This document shows, in pieces, positions 1 to 8,991 of a stretch of 64,000 nt of DNA (its first letter is position 1; each line of letters starts with the position of its first letter). The notes under the pieces are model-generated. The model saw only the letters and a program-made list of their open reading frames with translations, did no database searches and was not told where the DNA came from. The translations under genes and the position numbers were made by a program. Source of the DNA: Chryseobacterium carnipullorum (GTDB lineage Bacteria > Bacteroidota > Bacteroidia > Flavobacteriales > Weeksellaceae); NCBI RefSeq assembly GCF_900142785.1, contig NZ_FRCD01000004.1, forward strand, positions 62,001 to 126,000, in the 5' to 3' direction.

Positions 1-162
1 GTATTCATTCTGTAATTTTTTATGTTATTACTAAATGTTCTATTTTTTGATTTGAAAATTTGAATAAAAAAATATGCTTTACACTCAGTATCAAATCGTA
101 TCATATTGCATTTATAAGTATGTATTTTTATTATCGCCTAAATGTTTCAGAATGTCTTATAG

Positions 163-894
163 TTATTGACCTAGGTATACAAAAATATTGGCAGTTATAT
201 AGGCAGGCTCTATTGAAAACGCCTGACCGCCACCGCCTGTGCTACCACTTGCCGTATGATTATGGTTCCAGGCATCTGTTGAAGTCGTTGCACTTGTACT
301 GGCAGATGTAAAATAGTAATTCACTGACGCTCCTGCTTGGGTACCCGTTCTGGCTGCCGAATTTCCTGGTGAAGCAAGATAGTTATCACTGGCGGTATGG
401 TTATGATTTCCTGAACTTCCTGTGACTCCACTCACAACAGTATAACCAGGCATATTTGATTGTGTTAAAGTATAACTATTATTCCCATTAACAGTTCCTA
501 TCGTTTCAGTAGTATCTTTAATATAACGGTTTCTGGAATCATACAGGACTGAACCAAATAGTATTATGGCATTGTTTCTGGCTACTACAGAAGCAATTGA
601 AGCTGCAGTCCTTCCGTCGAGTAGATACCAGCCTGAATGATCTGCTTTTTGCATTCCGTATTTTATATCTCCTAAAGACGGAAGTAACTTTACACCATCA
701 GCTTTGTAAATATTGCCGTTATTATCCAAGGTAAGTACACTAGATCCGGACATTGTACTCACCTGCCGTATCCGCATATTACCATTTACGTCTAATGTTT
801 TTGTAGGTAACGCTGTATTGATTCCCACTTGCGCAAAGGCATAGGAAAAAAAAGATCCTAACACCAATGTATATAATTTTATTGTCGTTGTCAT
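163..894 (-). CDS. Secreted phage-tail-collar-like protein (operon gene 3)
   Basis: A 243-residue protein with a signal peptide ending near AFAQ (about residue 22). Directly after it comes the motif VGINT-x-x-P-TKTLDVNG, which recurs in most secreted proteins of this island. The middle (about 75-160) has the layout of a phage tail-collar domain: GWYLLDGR, then an asparagine/arginine-rich stretch, then a TLTQSNMPG segment followed by HNH (HNHTA), repeated again as HNHTA near the C-terminus. It ends in VYLGQ, like its two upstream neighbours. It is the last gene of a three-gene operon, 15 bp after the previous one. Function is unknown. Collar domains form trimeric fibre tips in phages, so a surface fibre or adhesin-like role is an inference. 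Confidence 0.85.
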   Translation of the reverse strand: MTTTIKLYTLVLGSFFSYAFAQVGINTALPTKTLDVNGNMRIRQVSTMSGSSVLTLDNNGNIYKADGVKLLPSLGDIKYGMQKADHSGWYLLDGRTAASIASVVARNNAIILFGSVLYDSRNRYIKDTTETIGTVNGNNSYTLTQSNMPGYTVVSGVTGSSGNHNHTASDNYLASPGNSAARTGTQAGASVNYYFTSASTSATTSTDAWNHNHTASGSTGGGGQAFSIEPAYITANIFVYLGQ

Positions 895-909
895 TTTATA
901 GGGTATTTA

Positions 910-1665
910 TTATTCACCGAGATAGATAAAAGTATTGGTTGTTACATATTGGGGTACAATATTCAGGGCAGTAGCAGAACCTCCTGCGTTTGCAATAGAA
1001 AATGAGTGACTGTGATCGCCCGATGTTGACGTGGTTGAAGTTTCTGTATGCTCCAGCCTATTGTTACCACCAAGGGGATTATTTAATGTAGACAAGCTCA
1101 CGAGCGTTGTTCCTGTAGACGCACTTGTTAAACTATACTGATCTGGTGTCATTTGATGATTATGAGAGGCATTATCAGAAGTCGTATTTCCGGTATAATT
1201 GTAATTGGGAAGATTCGCCTGAACTAGTGCAATACTATTATTGCCTCCCAACTGAGCGACCTGGCTTGCTATTGGTGAAGCTTTCAGAAACCGCCCTGTT
1301 GCATCAGGTAGATTACTTGCAAAACCTAAACTGATCGCGCGGCTTTGTGTGTTAACTGGTAAAGACGTCACCGCTCTACCATTAAGCAGGTACCAACCTT
1401 GATGATCAGCTGCCTGAAATCCTGTCTTTATGTCGCCAAATACATAACCTATTGGCATAGCACCTGTTAGTTTACCTACATTACCCTGACTGTCAGAAGT
1501 CACAATCTGATTGGTAACACTTCCTTCCTGAACATTTCTGATTCTCAAATCTCCGTTAATGTCAAGAGTTTTGGTAGGAGTATTAGTTTTAATCCCCACC
1601 TGAGCTTTTACATAGTACATCGAAAATAGAGATAGAATAATATAAATTATATTTTTTTTCATCAC
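910..1665 (-). CDS. Secreted phage-tail-collar-like protein (operon gene 2)
   Basis: A 251-residue paralogue of the genes on both sides. It has a signal peptide (cleavage near VKAQ), then QVGIKT-x-TPTKTLDINGDLRIR, and a collar-like core with GWYLLNGR, GRFLKAS, a glycine-asparagine stretch GGNNSIALVQANLPNY, and two HNH/HSH metal-type histidine clusters (SHNHQM and DHSHSF). The C-terminal VTTNTFIYLGE matches the endings of its neighbours. It sits 8 bp downstream of the gene ending at 1674, so the three genes are very likely co-transcribed. In phage short tail fibres such histidine clusters bind iron or zinc within a trimer; that role here is inferred only from the motif. Confidence 0.85.
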   Translation of the reverse strand: MMKKNIIYIILSLFSMYYVKAQVGIKTNTPTKTLDINGDLRIRNVQEGSVTNQIVTSDSQGNVGKLTGAMPIGYVFGDIKTGFQAADHQGWYLLNGRAVTSLPVNTQSRAISLGFASNLPDATGRFLKASPIASQVAQLGGNNSIALVQANLPNYNYTGNTTSDNASHNHQMTPDQYSLTSASTGTTLVSLSTLNNPLGGNNRLEHTETSTTSTSGDHSHSFSIANAGGSATALNIVPQYVTTNTFIYLGE

Positions 1666-1673
1666 TTTTATTT

Positions 1674-2396
1674 TTAAGATCCCAGGTATACAAATGCATT
1701 TAGTACCAAATATGCAGGCGTTAAATTAAATGCCTGATTTCCGCCATTACTGTTCAACGTGACACTTGTATGGGTGTGACTGCCGCTGTTTGTTAACGTT
1801 CGAACATCTGTTTGTGTTCCATAAGGGGATCCAGGATTACCTACCAAAAATGCCCTACCAGTTCCAGCAGACCCGCTATTTTCTATTTGTGTTATACTGT
1901 GTGTATGAGCCCCGTTAGTACTAGTCGTTCCGTTTATGGCAAAATTGGGCAGATTATTTCTTGTCAGGCTAAGACTAGACGCCCCACCTAATACTCCTAA
2001 CTGTTCTGACCCGCTTTTAGTTTTCTCTAATCTGTTAAGAAAATTCGGAATATTGGTAACAAAACCCAAGGTGGAAGAGCTCGCCTGTGCATTAGCAGGG
2101 AGGGATGCAATACTTCTCCCGTTAAGTAAATACCACCCTCCACTATCGCTGGTATCGCGGCTGTACTTAATATCCCCAACAATATCTTTTCTTATATTGA
2201 TAGAACTTATTTTTAGCAAAAATCCATTACTGTCAACGGCGAGTAGCTGCGAAGTATTTGGAGCAACAGGTAAGGTCCGTATTCTGGCTTCTCCATTAAC
2301 GTCCAACATGGCAGTAGGACTATTGGTGTTAACTCCAATTTGGCCTGAGGCAAATCCTGAAATAATCAAGGGAATTAATAGAATAATTTTTTTCAT
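1674..2396 (-). CDS. Secreted phage-tail-collar-like protein (operon gene 1)
   Basis: A 240-residue secreted protein with signal peptide (cleavage near FASGQ) followed by IGVNTNSPTAMLDVNGEARIR. The collar-like core has GWYLLNGRS, a predicted beta-rich middle, GGASSLSLTRNNLPNF, and histidine clusters AHTHS and SHTHT. The C-terminus YLVLNAFVYLGS aligns with the two downstream paralogues. It is the first gene of the operon. Its upstream region is unusually long: the best promoter is operator copy A, about 720 bp away, so either the leader is long or a gene between them has been lost. Family function in Bacteroidota is not established to my knowledge. Confidence 0.85.
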   Translation of the reverse strand: MKKIILLIPLIISGFASGQIGVNTNSPTAMLDVNGEARIRTLPVAPNTSQLLAVDSNGFLLKISSINIRKDIVGDIKYSRDTSDSGGWYLLNGRSIASLPANAQASSSTLGFVTNIPNFLNRLEKTKSGSEQLGVLGGASSLSLTRNNLPNFAINGTTSTNGAHTHSITQIENSGSAGTGRAFLVGNPGSPYGTQTDVRTLTNSGSHTHTSVTLNSNGGNQAFNLTPAYLVLNAFVYLGS

Positions 2397-3118
2397 TTCT
2401 CTAAGTATTTAAATTGTTCCTACGATTTGGTGTACAAAAATTGTAGTTTTTAAAAACAATACTACATTCCAGGGATCGTGCAGTATTGTTTTGAGATGTG
2501 TTTTTAGAATCTGAATATTGTAAATGTTTAACTATGACTAATATATAACAAAAATTGATAATTTTAAAAAATAATTCATAAAATTTAAAATATACCACAT
2601 TATTTTAGCTATTTTTAACTTAATTTATTCTTTTTTTTGTGATTTAATATGATAAAATCACATTAAAAAGATTTATTTAATTTTATCTTTTGCCGCTATA
2701 AGTAATTTTGCCTTATAATTATTTCTAAAATAATTCTCTAATTAGAGATAAAACATAAAGCTCTTTAATTTTTAAACGTCTTATTCTGATTTACGATTTT
2801 TATTTAATTATGGATTTATTACTGAAATATTTATTGAAATTCATTAAAATAAGTTGATCATTATCACCAAAACCCTAACAACATTGTGTTAAACAAAAAC
2901 TATTACCCAGGTATGAGATAGAGCTAACTATTACCTCAAACATTATTTTCGGATTATTTTACCAAGAAGTGACATGTCATGGACTGTACAGAAAGTTGGA
3001 AATACATGGTACATGTATACTGTTGAAATTTTTCATCATTCTTTTTTTTAATAATTGTGTTTTTAGTAAATCATGAATTTGAAAAAGATATCTGTATTTT
3101 ACCCATCAAATTCGATCG
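2397..3118. other. AT-rich gene-free stretch between operator A and the collar operon
   Basis: About 720 bp of very AT-rich sequence with no convincing gene on either strand. On the minus strand it would be the leader of the collar operon if transcription starts at operator copy A. A short minus-strand start MMKNFN near 3040 runs into a stop after about 20 codons and may be the residue of a lost secreted-protein gene. Nothing else recognisable. Confidence 0.5.
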
Positions 3119-3178
3119 CAAATAAAATAAAAAAGCCAATCATCACAAAAAGCAAAGGCCCTCAATAAGCCCCCTAAA
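3119..3178 (-). promoter_or_regulatory. Operator/promoter copy A (tandem GAGGG repeat, 35 nt, -7 box)
   Basis: Read on the minus strand, 3178-3159 is TTTAGGGGGCTTATTGAGGG, two direct half-sites 11 bp apart. Exactly 35 nt further is ATTTG (3123-3119), the end of a TTTATTTG -7 element, with a TTTG -33 element 19 bp before it. The same spacing occurs in copies B to E. It points towards the collar operon. The role as an activator site is inferred from conservation and position. Confidence 0.7.
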
Positions 3179-3204
3179 TAAAAAAATTGATTGATAACGA
3201 ATTA

Positions 3205-3245
3205 CACTCTACTTTATAAGATAGCATCCACAATATATTCTATGT
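3205..3245 (-). pseudogene. Possible 3' remnant of a TPR-LuxR regulator gene
   Basis: Immediately upstream of operator A the minus strand reads ILWMLSY (3236-3216). The intact TPR-LuxR regulator at 6079-7512 ends in SIWMLSFMGDV and is likewise followed by operator B. The match is short and the reading frame further upstream is broken, so this is a tentative call made mainly because of the matching position. Confidence 0.35.
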
Positions 3246-3430
3246 CATGGAAGTCTGCACTTTTATTTTTGAAGCGTCATCAACAATTTCTTAAACCTGA
3301 AAGTATCAATGCATCAACATAAGAGATAAATACCGGGATTTTAAAATACTATTGAGCTATAAGGTCTTTATGAAAAATGATTTCAATAACCCTATACGTC
3401 CATTGGAAAGAAGCCAGACAGATAAAACAA

Positions 3431-3462
3431 AATAAGCTGCCTCGTAAGTGAAGCAGCTTATT
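3431..3462 (-). terminator. Rho-independent terminator after the DUF11 operon
   Basis: A 10-bp perfect inverted repeat (AATAAGCTGC / GCAGCTTATT) with a 12-nt loop lies 20 bp past the stop of the 177-aa gene. On the minus strand it is followed by a T-rich run. Confidence 0.75.
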
Positions 3463-3482
3463 ATTATTTACTGTATTAGGAT

Positions 3483-4016
3483 TTATTGTTTCCAGAAACT
3501 CCAAACCCTACCGTTAAAAACAGCCAGTTGCTTATTAAACGTATCATACACCATCATTCCCGGGGCGGGGTTGATGATGTTAAGATGCGGACTGGCCACT
3601 TTTGGCAGTATCATTGCTTTAGTGGTGTCCTCCAGGACCAAAATACCCGGAGTAGAAGTTGGAGTTCCTATTGATGTCTTTGCGGATGTCTTTTCTGTCG
3701 CTGTATTTTGGATCAACACACCATCCACCCCCGTCAACGGGTCAACCGTTGTTCCGGATGTTTCTAACGAAAGGTCTTTCCATCCCGAAGCATACTTAAT
3801 CTTAACTTTTTTATCGCTAAGATCATAAACCATGGTTCCATTGACAGCCCCTGTCACCGCTGCTGTCGATGTTACCCACGGCAGTATGATTCCCCTGTTA
3901 GCCGTTCCAAATTCCAGAGAAACAGACCCGGAAGAAACAGAGCTTTTTCCTATAGCAACTTGTGAAAAAAGAGATCCAAAGGACAAAGTCAATATGATTA
4001 CAAAGATATTTTTCAT
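3483..4016 (-). CDS. Small secreted protein sharing a C-terminal module with its DUF11 neighbour
   Basis: A 177-residue protein with signal peptide (cleavage near LFSQ). It carries two copies of a module also seen in other proteins of the island: an ILPxV segment, then G-M/T-MVYD, then a segment ending in an aromatic residue after NGxxW or SGW (first copy about 38-80, second about 130-176). It starts 18 bp after the stop of the 634-aa DUF11 gene and ends just before a strong terminator, so the two form one operon driven by operator copy B. The function is unknown. The shared module suggests that the two products are displayed or exported together (inference). Confidence 0.8.
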   Translation of the reverse strand: MKNIFVIILTLSFGSLFSQVAIGKSSVSSGSVSLEFGTANRGIILPWVTSTAAVTGAVNGTMVYDLSDKKVKIKYASGWKDLSLETSGTTVDPLTGVDGVLIQNTATEKTSAKTSIGTPTSTPGILVLEDTTKAMILPKVASPHLNIINPAPGMMVYDTFNKQLAVFNGRVWSFWKQ

Positions 4017-4034
4017 CTTGAATAGATTTAAAGG

Positions 4035-5939
4035 TTAATTAGTTGGGCAAGTTTGAGTATTGAAGCAGGTCCATCCGGCCGCAGTTCCGTTGATGTTGAC
4101 CTGTAAACAATCCAGCGTAATATTATAGACCATCATACCCTCTACAAGATTAGCTGTAGGAATTGCAGCAATCTGTGCTGAGGTAAGTCTATTGGGAACA
4201 AAGCCTTTCGTTTTGGCTTCCAAGACAGTCCAGGCACCGTTTCTTACCAGTGGCCAGTTGGCTCCTCCCGAAGAAGCTCCGGCTCGTCCGAGGGATGTAA
4301 TTCCAGAAGGAGAAGTCAGACGAGTACCGGCAGTCACTGCGGGCCTGTAACACACAGCCTGAGTATCTGTATCTGTGGCCGTATTATTAGTATTGTTGCC
4401 ATCTGTTACATTAGACGGAGGAGTAATCGTTGCGGTATTAACCAGATTTCCGGTATAAGAAAAAGGTATATTCACTGCTACAGTATAGGTTACCGTACTT
4501 CCATTCGGCAGACTTACCACATCATTAATTGCTCCGGATTGTGTTCCGGATACAGAAGTAGCCGCTCCACCAGCTGCAACTGTGGTGTAACTTACATTGG
4601 CTGATGGAATTCCAGCAGGAACAGGATCTGAAACCACGGCATTGAGAACAGCGGAAGGACCATTATTACGGGCGACCACAGTGTAGGTGGTCGTAGTTCC
4701 GGACGCATAGCTAGAAACTCCATCGGTCTTTGTAACCGCAAGATCTGCAATCAAATTGAGTTGAGTATCTGTATCTGTAGCGCTATTGTTACCTGTGTTG
4801 GAATCTGTTACATTAGATGGAGCGCTGATGGTTACAGTATTGACAAGATTTCCAGTATAAGAAAGAGGTACGTTTATTACAACGGTATAGGTTACCGTAC
4901 CTCCGTTAGGTAAGCCCACCAAATCATTGATAGCACCGGTCTGTGTACCGGAAACAGAGGTGGTAGAACCACTGGATGCCACTGCGGTATAACTCATGTT
5001 TGAAGCCGGAATTCCAGATGGAACATTATCTATAACCCTTGCGTTCAATACCCCAAACGGCCCATTATTACGAGCCACTATGGTATAAGTGGTAGTGGTC
5101 CCTGGCGTATAGGTAGTAGACCCATCAGTCTTAGTGACAGTAAGATCAGTATTTAATGTGATAGGTGACGTAACACAATGCGCACCATCATTGGCCGAAC
5201 TTGCCGGAGCATCAGAAAGTAAAACCCTTCCTCCTGTCGACAGATTAAACTGATAAAACCCTCCAGCATTACTTACCCCAAACATTTCGCCTGAATTGGA
5301 GCCGAACATCGCCCCATAAGGTCCATCAAAATAGCTTCCCCCTATTTGAGTCACAAGTCCCGTATTTGGATTGATTGATATTAATTGTCCATTTGTTAAT
5401 TCGACCCCATATAGAAGTCCAGTAACCGGGTTATATGCCAAATCAGGCAGATTAGTATTTGCTGACAGAGTTATGGTTGTAAAAGTTAATGTTGTGAGAT
5501 TTATTTTGAAAATCTGATTGTTGCTGGTATTCTGTTTCACATAAAAATTACCCACATTATCTATTTCTCCGGCATTATAAATTGCAAGTGGAAGGCCTGT
5601 TATTGACCCATGAACAGAAGAAGTTCCGTTGGAATTGATCCTTAAAACAGTATTAGAGGCAGAACCAGTGGCCATACCATACATGACGCCATTAACCGGA
5701 TTAATACCGATAGCATTATAATTACCAGAGGCAGTTCCGACTGTAGTATAGGTAAAAGGATTGGTTGATATTCCAACATCATACAAAATATTAGCCTGTG
5801 AAAGATAGAGCTTATTGCTGTTACATCCAAAAGCCTGAGCTTTTGAAAAAACAGCGAATAATAATAGCGCTAATAATACCAGCCTTTTCCCAATAATTTT
5901 TTTAAGGTCTTTGAAGTCGAGGGAATAAATATTTTTCAT
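4035..5939 (-). CDS. Secreted DUF11-repeat protein with N-terminal propeller-like domain
   Basis: A 634-residue protein. It has a long N-region and signal peptide (cleavage near SKAQA, about 35), then a segment up to about 260 rich in NPVTG/NPNTG-type turns that resembles DUF6923-like beta-propeller domains. Two tandem DUF11 (CARDB-like) domains follow at about 265-390 and 395-525, each with LTVTKTDG or LAVTKTDG, TYTVVARNNGP and a NxTATDTDTQ ending. The C-terminal 100 residues end with EGMMVYN and GWTCF, the module also found in the downstream gene. DUF11 repeats are typical of large surface adhesins, so surface attachment is likely. It is the first gene after operator B. Confidence 0.85.
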   Translation of the reverse strand: MKNIYSLDFKDLKKIIGKRLVLLALLLFAVFSKAQAFGCNSNKLYLSQANILYDVGISTNPFTYTTVGTASGNYNAIGINPVNGVMYGMATGSASNTVLRINSNGTSSVHGSITGLPLAIYNAGEIDNVGNFYVKQNTSNNQIFKINLTTLTFTTITLSANTNLPDLAYNPVTGLLYGVELTNGQLISINPNTGLVTQIGGSYFDGPYGAMFGSNSGEMFGVSNAGGFYQFNLSTGGRVLLSDAPASSANDGAHCVTSPITLNTDLTVTKTDGSTTYTPGTTTTYTIVARNNGPFGVLNARVIDNVPSGIPASNMSYTAVASSGSTTSVSGTQTGAINDLVGLPNGGTVTYTVVINVPLSYTGNLVNTVTISAPSNVTDSNTGNNSATDTDTQLNLIADLAVTKTDGVSSYASGTTTTYTVVARNNGPSAVLNAVVSDPVPAGIPSANVSYTTVAAGGAATSVSGTQSGAINDVVSLPNGSTVTYTVAVNIPFSYTGNLVNTATITPPSNVTDGNNTNNTATDTDTQAVCYRPAVTAGTRLTSPSGITSLGRAGASSGGANWPLVRNGAWTVLEAKTKGFVPNRLTSAQIAAIPTANLVEGMMVYNITLDCLQVNINGTAAGWTCFNTQTCPTN

Positions 5940-5992
5940 GGTTAAAATTTAGATTAAACTACTTGTGTATTTTGAAATTACTTGTACCTAAG

Positions 5993-6052
5993 CAAATCAA
6001 CTGAAAAATCTAAAATTTACAAAAAAAACAGGCCCCCAACAGGCCCTCTAAT
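5993..6052 (-). promoter_or_regulatory. Operator/promoter copy B upstream of the DUF11 operon
   Basis: On the minus strand, 6052-6033 is ATTAGAGGGCCTGTTGGGGG, with half-sites 11 bp apart. Then 35 nt lead to ATTTG (5997-5993). A TTTG -33 element is separated by exactly 19 bp from the -7 octamer TTGATTTG. It lies between the stop of the TPR-LuxR gene and the DUF11 gene, whose start is 54 bp away. The neighbouring LuxR-type protein is the obvious candidate binder (inference). Confidence 0.75.
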
Positions 6053-6078
6053 AAAAAAATAAGCTAATAATCAACACT

Positions 6079-7512
6079 TTACACATCCCCCATAAAGCTA
6101 AGCATCCATATCGAAAGATCCTGATCAGGAGATAATTTCAGTTTTTTCCTAAGATTATACCTGTTATTTTCAACAGTCTTGACCGCTTTAAAGGTGAACT
6201 CAGCAATTTCTTTTGTAGAAAATCCCAGATAGATATAGGCACAATAAGTGAGTTCTGATACTTTCAGATTGGGATTCACTTCAAGCATCTTGCCTAAAAA
6301 AAAGGGATACACTTCCTGAAACCGGGTCCAGAAATGTGGACTTCCTTCTTTAGCCATTTTTAATACTTCAGAAAATGATTCGTTAATCTTTTTCTGAAGA
6401 TCCCCGGCATGTTTTTTTTTCAGGAACAGTCTAGCTGCCGTCTGTTTTTTTATAGTTTTTGCTTTTTTATATAAATAAAGAACTGAAAATAATGCACTCA
6501 CCCCTATAAATACAATAATGTAATAGAGCTCTTCCCTACGCTTCCTTTCATCTTCCACCTGATCATCAAGAAACCTGGATATAGGAATATCTAAAACATT
6601 TCTTTCAGCCAGCGTGACACTATCATTCAATTCAGTATACTTTAAAAGGTATTCATTTTCTTTTTCCGTAAGATGAAGATTCCTGTAGGCAACTGACAGC
6701 AGTTTATAGGTTTCCAGATTTCTTTTCTTAAAGCCCATTTTCTGAGTGATTTCAAGAGACTCATTAAGATAGATCAGAGCTTTTTTATACTGTTTTTTCG
6801 CAATAGATAATTCACCAAATGCACGCAATACATTTGCCTTTCCTTCAATAGGGACCTTTCTGGTAAGAAGGAGGTCATCTGCTTTGCGGATGTAGTAATC
6901 TGCAGAATCTATATCATCTCTTTTTAAATGCCTTTTAGCTATTGTAATAAATAGCATGGGTCTTGGAGACCTCATACACTTTCGTTCGTAATAGTATACA
7001 GAATCCATCATGTTTAAATTCCCGAAAGAGAAGCGTTTCCATTCATAGATATCATATATTCTTTTTTCCTTCCTTTTTTGGTCTCTGATCTTATTAGCAA
7101 TAAGCAGGGACTCATCAAAACTTTGGATGGCGTACCGATGGAGTCCGAGCGAATAGTAATTGATTCCATATACATAGGAAAGGCGCGATTTCAATTCATC
7201 ATCCTGACATTTTTTCAACTTATTTTCTGCAATTTCAAGAAAGAGAAAACTGTTCTTGTTATCATTCATTCCACTTAATGCAGTAGCTATGTTAAGATAT
7301 CCCGTGATTTCCCCTTTATCATAACGGAGCGTTTTGGCTCTTTTGACAAGCTTCATTTCCTGCAAAACAATTCCTTTATAGTTGCCTACATTACGTAATC
7401 TTCCATAACCAATGCTTTGCAAACGATCTATTTGCAAACGGGTATAGTTTTGCGCTTTATATAGTGAAAAAGATAAGATACAGAGTAAGAATAATGTATT
7501 TTTAAAATTCAT
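6079..7512 (-). CDS. Membrane-tethered TPR-transmembrane-LuxR-type regulator
   Basis: A regulator of about 477 residues counted from the ATG at 7512, chosen because it starts a clean signal sequence (MNFKNTLFLL...LYKAQ). The open frame extends to 7557. Domains in order are signal peptide, helical TPR repeats (about 45-310), a single transmembrane helix (about 330-349, YYIIVFIGVSALF), a basic coiled linker, and a C-terminal LuxR-type helix-turn-helix (about 421-460, with GFSTKEIAEFTFKAVKTVENN). The expected topology puts the TPRs in the periplasm and the DNA-binding domain in the cytoplasm, as in one-component membrane regulators. It follows the 258-aa secreted protein closely. Operator B lies immediately after its stop and operator C precedes its operon. 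Confidence 0.85.
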   Translation of the reverse strand: MNFKNTLFLLCILSFSLYKAQNYTRLQIDRLQSIGYGRLRNVGNYKGIVLQEMKLVKRAKTLRYDKGEITGYLNIATALSGMNDNKNSFLFLEIAENKLKKCQDDELKSRLSYVYGINYYSLGLHRYAIQSFDESLLIANKIRDQKRKEKRIYDIYEWKRFSFGNLNMMDSVYYYERKCMRSPRPMLFITIAKRHLKRDDIDSADYYIRKADDLLLTRKVPIEGKANVLRAFGELSIAKKQYKKALIYLNESLEITQKMGFKKRNLETYKLLSVAYRNLHLTEKENEYLLKYTELNDSVTLAERNVLDIPISRFLDDQVEDERKRREELYYIIVFIGVSALFSVLYLYKKAKTIKKQTAARLFLKKKHAGDLQKKINESFSEVLKMAKEGSPHFWTRFQEVYPFFLGKMLEVNPNLKVSELTYCAYIYLGFSTKEIAEFTFKAVKTVENNRYNLRKKLKLSPDQDLSIWMLSFMGDV

Positions 7513-7560
7513 TGTTTCATTCATCAAATCGGCATATTTAAAATACCCCATATTCAAATA

Positions 7561-8337
7561 TTAAATATCTTTCTTGTAAAGCTGTGCAGTCATCGTTCCT
7601 TTCCCCCAATTATAATTGAGTCCACTTGCACTGTTCATATTATAACGGATTATACATGGAGAAGCTGTCGTGGAGCCCTGCAGCTCCAAATAGCCGTTTA
7701 ATGTGTAAGCGACAGTTATATCACTGCTTGTATTATTTATGATCCGTTCAACATATGAGGCACTTACTGTTGACATTTTGACACCATTGGACCCCCTTGG
7801 ATAAGAAAACTTTCTTGATCCCGCAGGCATTTCAATACCATTCTTAACAAAACGGATTCCATAATAAAGCATCACTCCATCAGCACAGTTTAGATTGCCT
7901 GATTCTACTGCCAGCCCTAAAGGAATAGAATAATTAATAACGACCTGCACATCTTTATTGGCGGGAATTACAATGTTCAGTCCCATCCCAATATCAATAT
8001 TATTAACTGAGCTACCCGTTGCCCAGGTTCCGGTTATATCAATATTATAAGGATTCGTAGCAACTAAAGAATAGATATCATCTAAAGCATATTTTCCAGG
8101 GGGCTGTAAAGCAGAGACCGGAAGCCTTTTCCCAACTCCACTGGCATCCAATACCAAAACGAGATCTGTGGAAAGTAAAGATCCATACTGAGGAACAGCC
8201 CTCAGACGGATATTCCCGTTTACATCAAGAGATTGTGTGGGGTTTGCTGTGTTAATACCCACATTATTTACCTGGGCAAGAAAATGAACGCTCACCAAAA
8301 GTGAAACGGCTAAAAAAGATTTTTTTGAAATCATCAT
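7561..8337 (-). CDS. Secreted protein with VGINT-LDVNG N-terminal motif
   Basis: A 258-residue secreted protein with signal peptide (cleavage near FLAQ), then NVGINTANPTQSLDVNGNIRLRAVP, the same N-terminal signature as the collar proteins. The rest is predicted to be beta-rich, with two cysteines (in LNCADG and SPCIIR) that could form a disulfide. It has no collar histidine clusters. It lies between the HTH gene and the TPR-LuxR gene on the same strand, 97 bp and about 50 bp away, so one transcript from operator C probably covers all three. The function is unknown. Its position directly before the sensor gene makes it a candidate signal or substrate for the periplasmic TPR domain (inference). 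Confidence 0.82.
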   Translation of the reverse strand: MMISKKSFLAVSLLVSVHFLAQVNNVGINTANPTQSLDVNGNIRLRAVPQYGSLLSTDLVLVLDASGVGKRLPVSALQPPGKYALDDIYSLVATNPYNIDITGTWATGSSVNNIDIGMGLNIVIPANKDVQVVINYSIPLGLAVESGNLNCADGVMLYYGIRFVKNGIEMPAGSRKFSYPRGSNGVKMSTVSASYVERIINNTSSDITVAYTLNGYLELQGSTTASPCIIRYNMNSASGLNYNWGKGTMTAQLYKKDI

Positions 8338-8434
8338 GTTTTTTTAATTTAAAATTCATCAAATTATTCCTTCATTATTTAATGATGGAAAGGAGTATCG
8401 ATTTTGTGTTTGTATTTACTTTATAGTAATCAGT

Positions 8435-8872
8435 CTATTCATTAGAATATTTACTTATCCATTTATAAAGTGTGGTTTTAGGAATTCTGTAGTCGGCAAT
8501 GATCTGGGCTCTTGTTTTTTGTCCGGTATGAATGAGATCCAAAATAAAATCTATCATTTCTCTTGTATAAATATTTTTCCGGAACATTGGTTTTACCGAC
8601 GTATGGTTTAACTTTTTTATTTCATGAGAAGAGACTGGCGGAGAATACAAAATAAGATGTTGAGAATAAACTCTGAAAAAATCAAATTTCAACAGTTTGC
8701 TCCATCTCAATACAACATCTGTTGGCAAATCTTTTTGCAAAAACATCGCTTCTATCTCAGATTCTGTGCATTTTATAAAATTGCATATGCGAAGGGTGTC
8801 AATTTCCAGTTCATTGACTCTTTCTTTAATCAATAAACCAATATGAATATCTTTAAAATGATTGCTCATCAC
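8435..8872 (-). CDS. Small HTH regulator (transposase-type HTH at C-terminus)
   Basis: A 145-residue cytoplasmic protein without signal peptide. The N-terminal half (KDIHIGLLIKERV, then ICNFIKCTESEIEAMF) resembles a lambda-repressor-like helical domain. The C-terminal part (about 98-145, from YTREMIDFILDLI to PKTTLYKWISKY) is a Tc1/IS3-type helix-turn-helix. Despite this HTH there is no DDE catalytic domain. From memory, short proteins of this kind recur in Chryseobacterium and are often named transposase, but a regulator is more likely. It is the first gene after operator C, upstream of the secreted protein and the TPR-LuxR gene. Confidence 0.75.
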   Translation of the reverse strand: MMSNHFKDIHIGLLIKERVNELEIDTLRICNFIKCTESEIEAMFLQKDLPTDVVLRWSKLLKFDFFRVYSQHLILYSPPVSSHEIKKLNHTSVKPMFRKNIYTREMIDFILDLIHTGQKTRAQIIADYRIPKTTLYKWISKYSNE

Positions 8873-8991
8873 CGAATTTTTATACTATTAATACACTTTT
8901 AAACAGACTCTTTTAATTGGTAAAACCCATTGTATCTTTTTTATTAAGAATTCAAAAAAGGCATATCCTTTTTCAAAGTAAAGACCTAATG

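Noticed and set aside
1..162. Left edge of the window
   Set aside because: AT-rich, with no terminator or gene I could support downstream of the collar operon.
5993..6052. Operator repeat read as a rho-independent terminator of the TPR-LuxR gene
   Set aside because: GGCC...GGCC plus a T-run in copy B looks like a hairpin, but copies C, D and E cannot form one. The half-sites are direct, not inverted, repeats.
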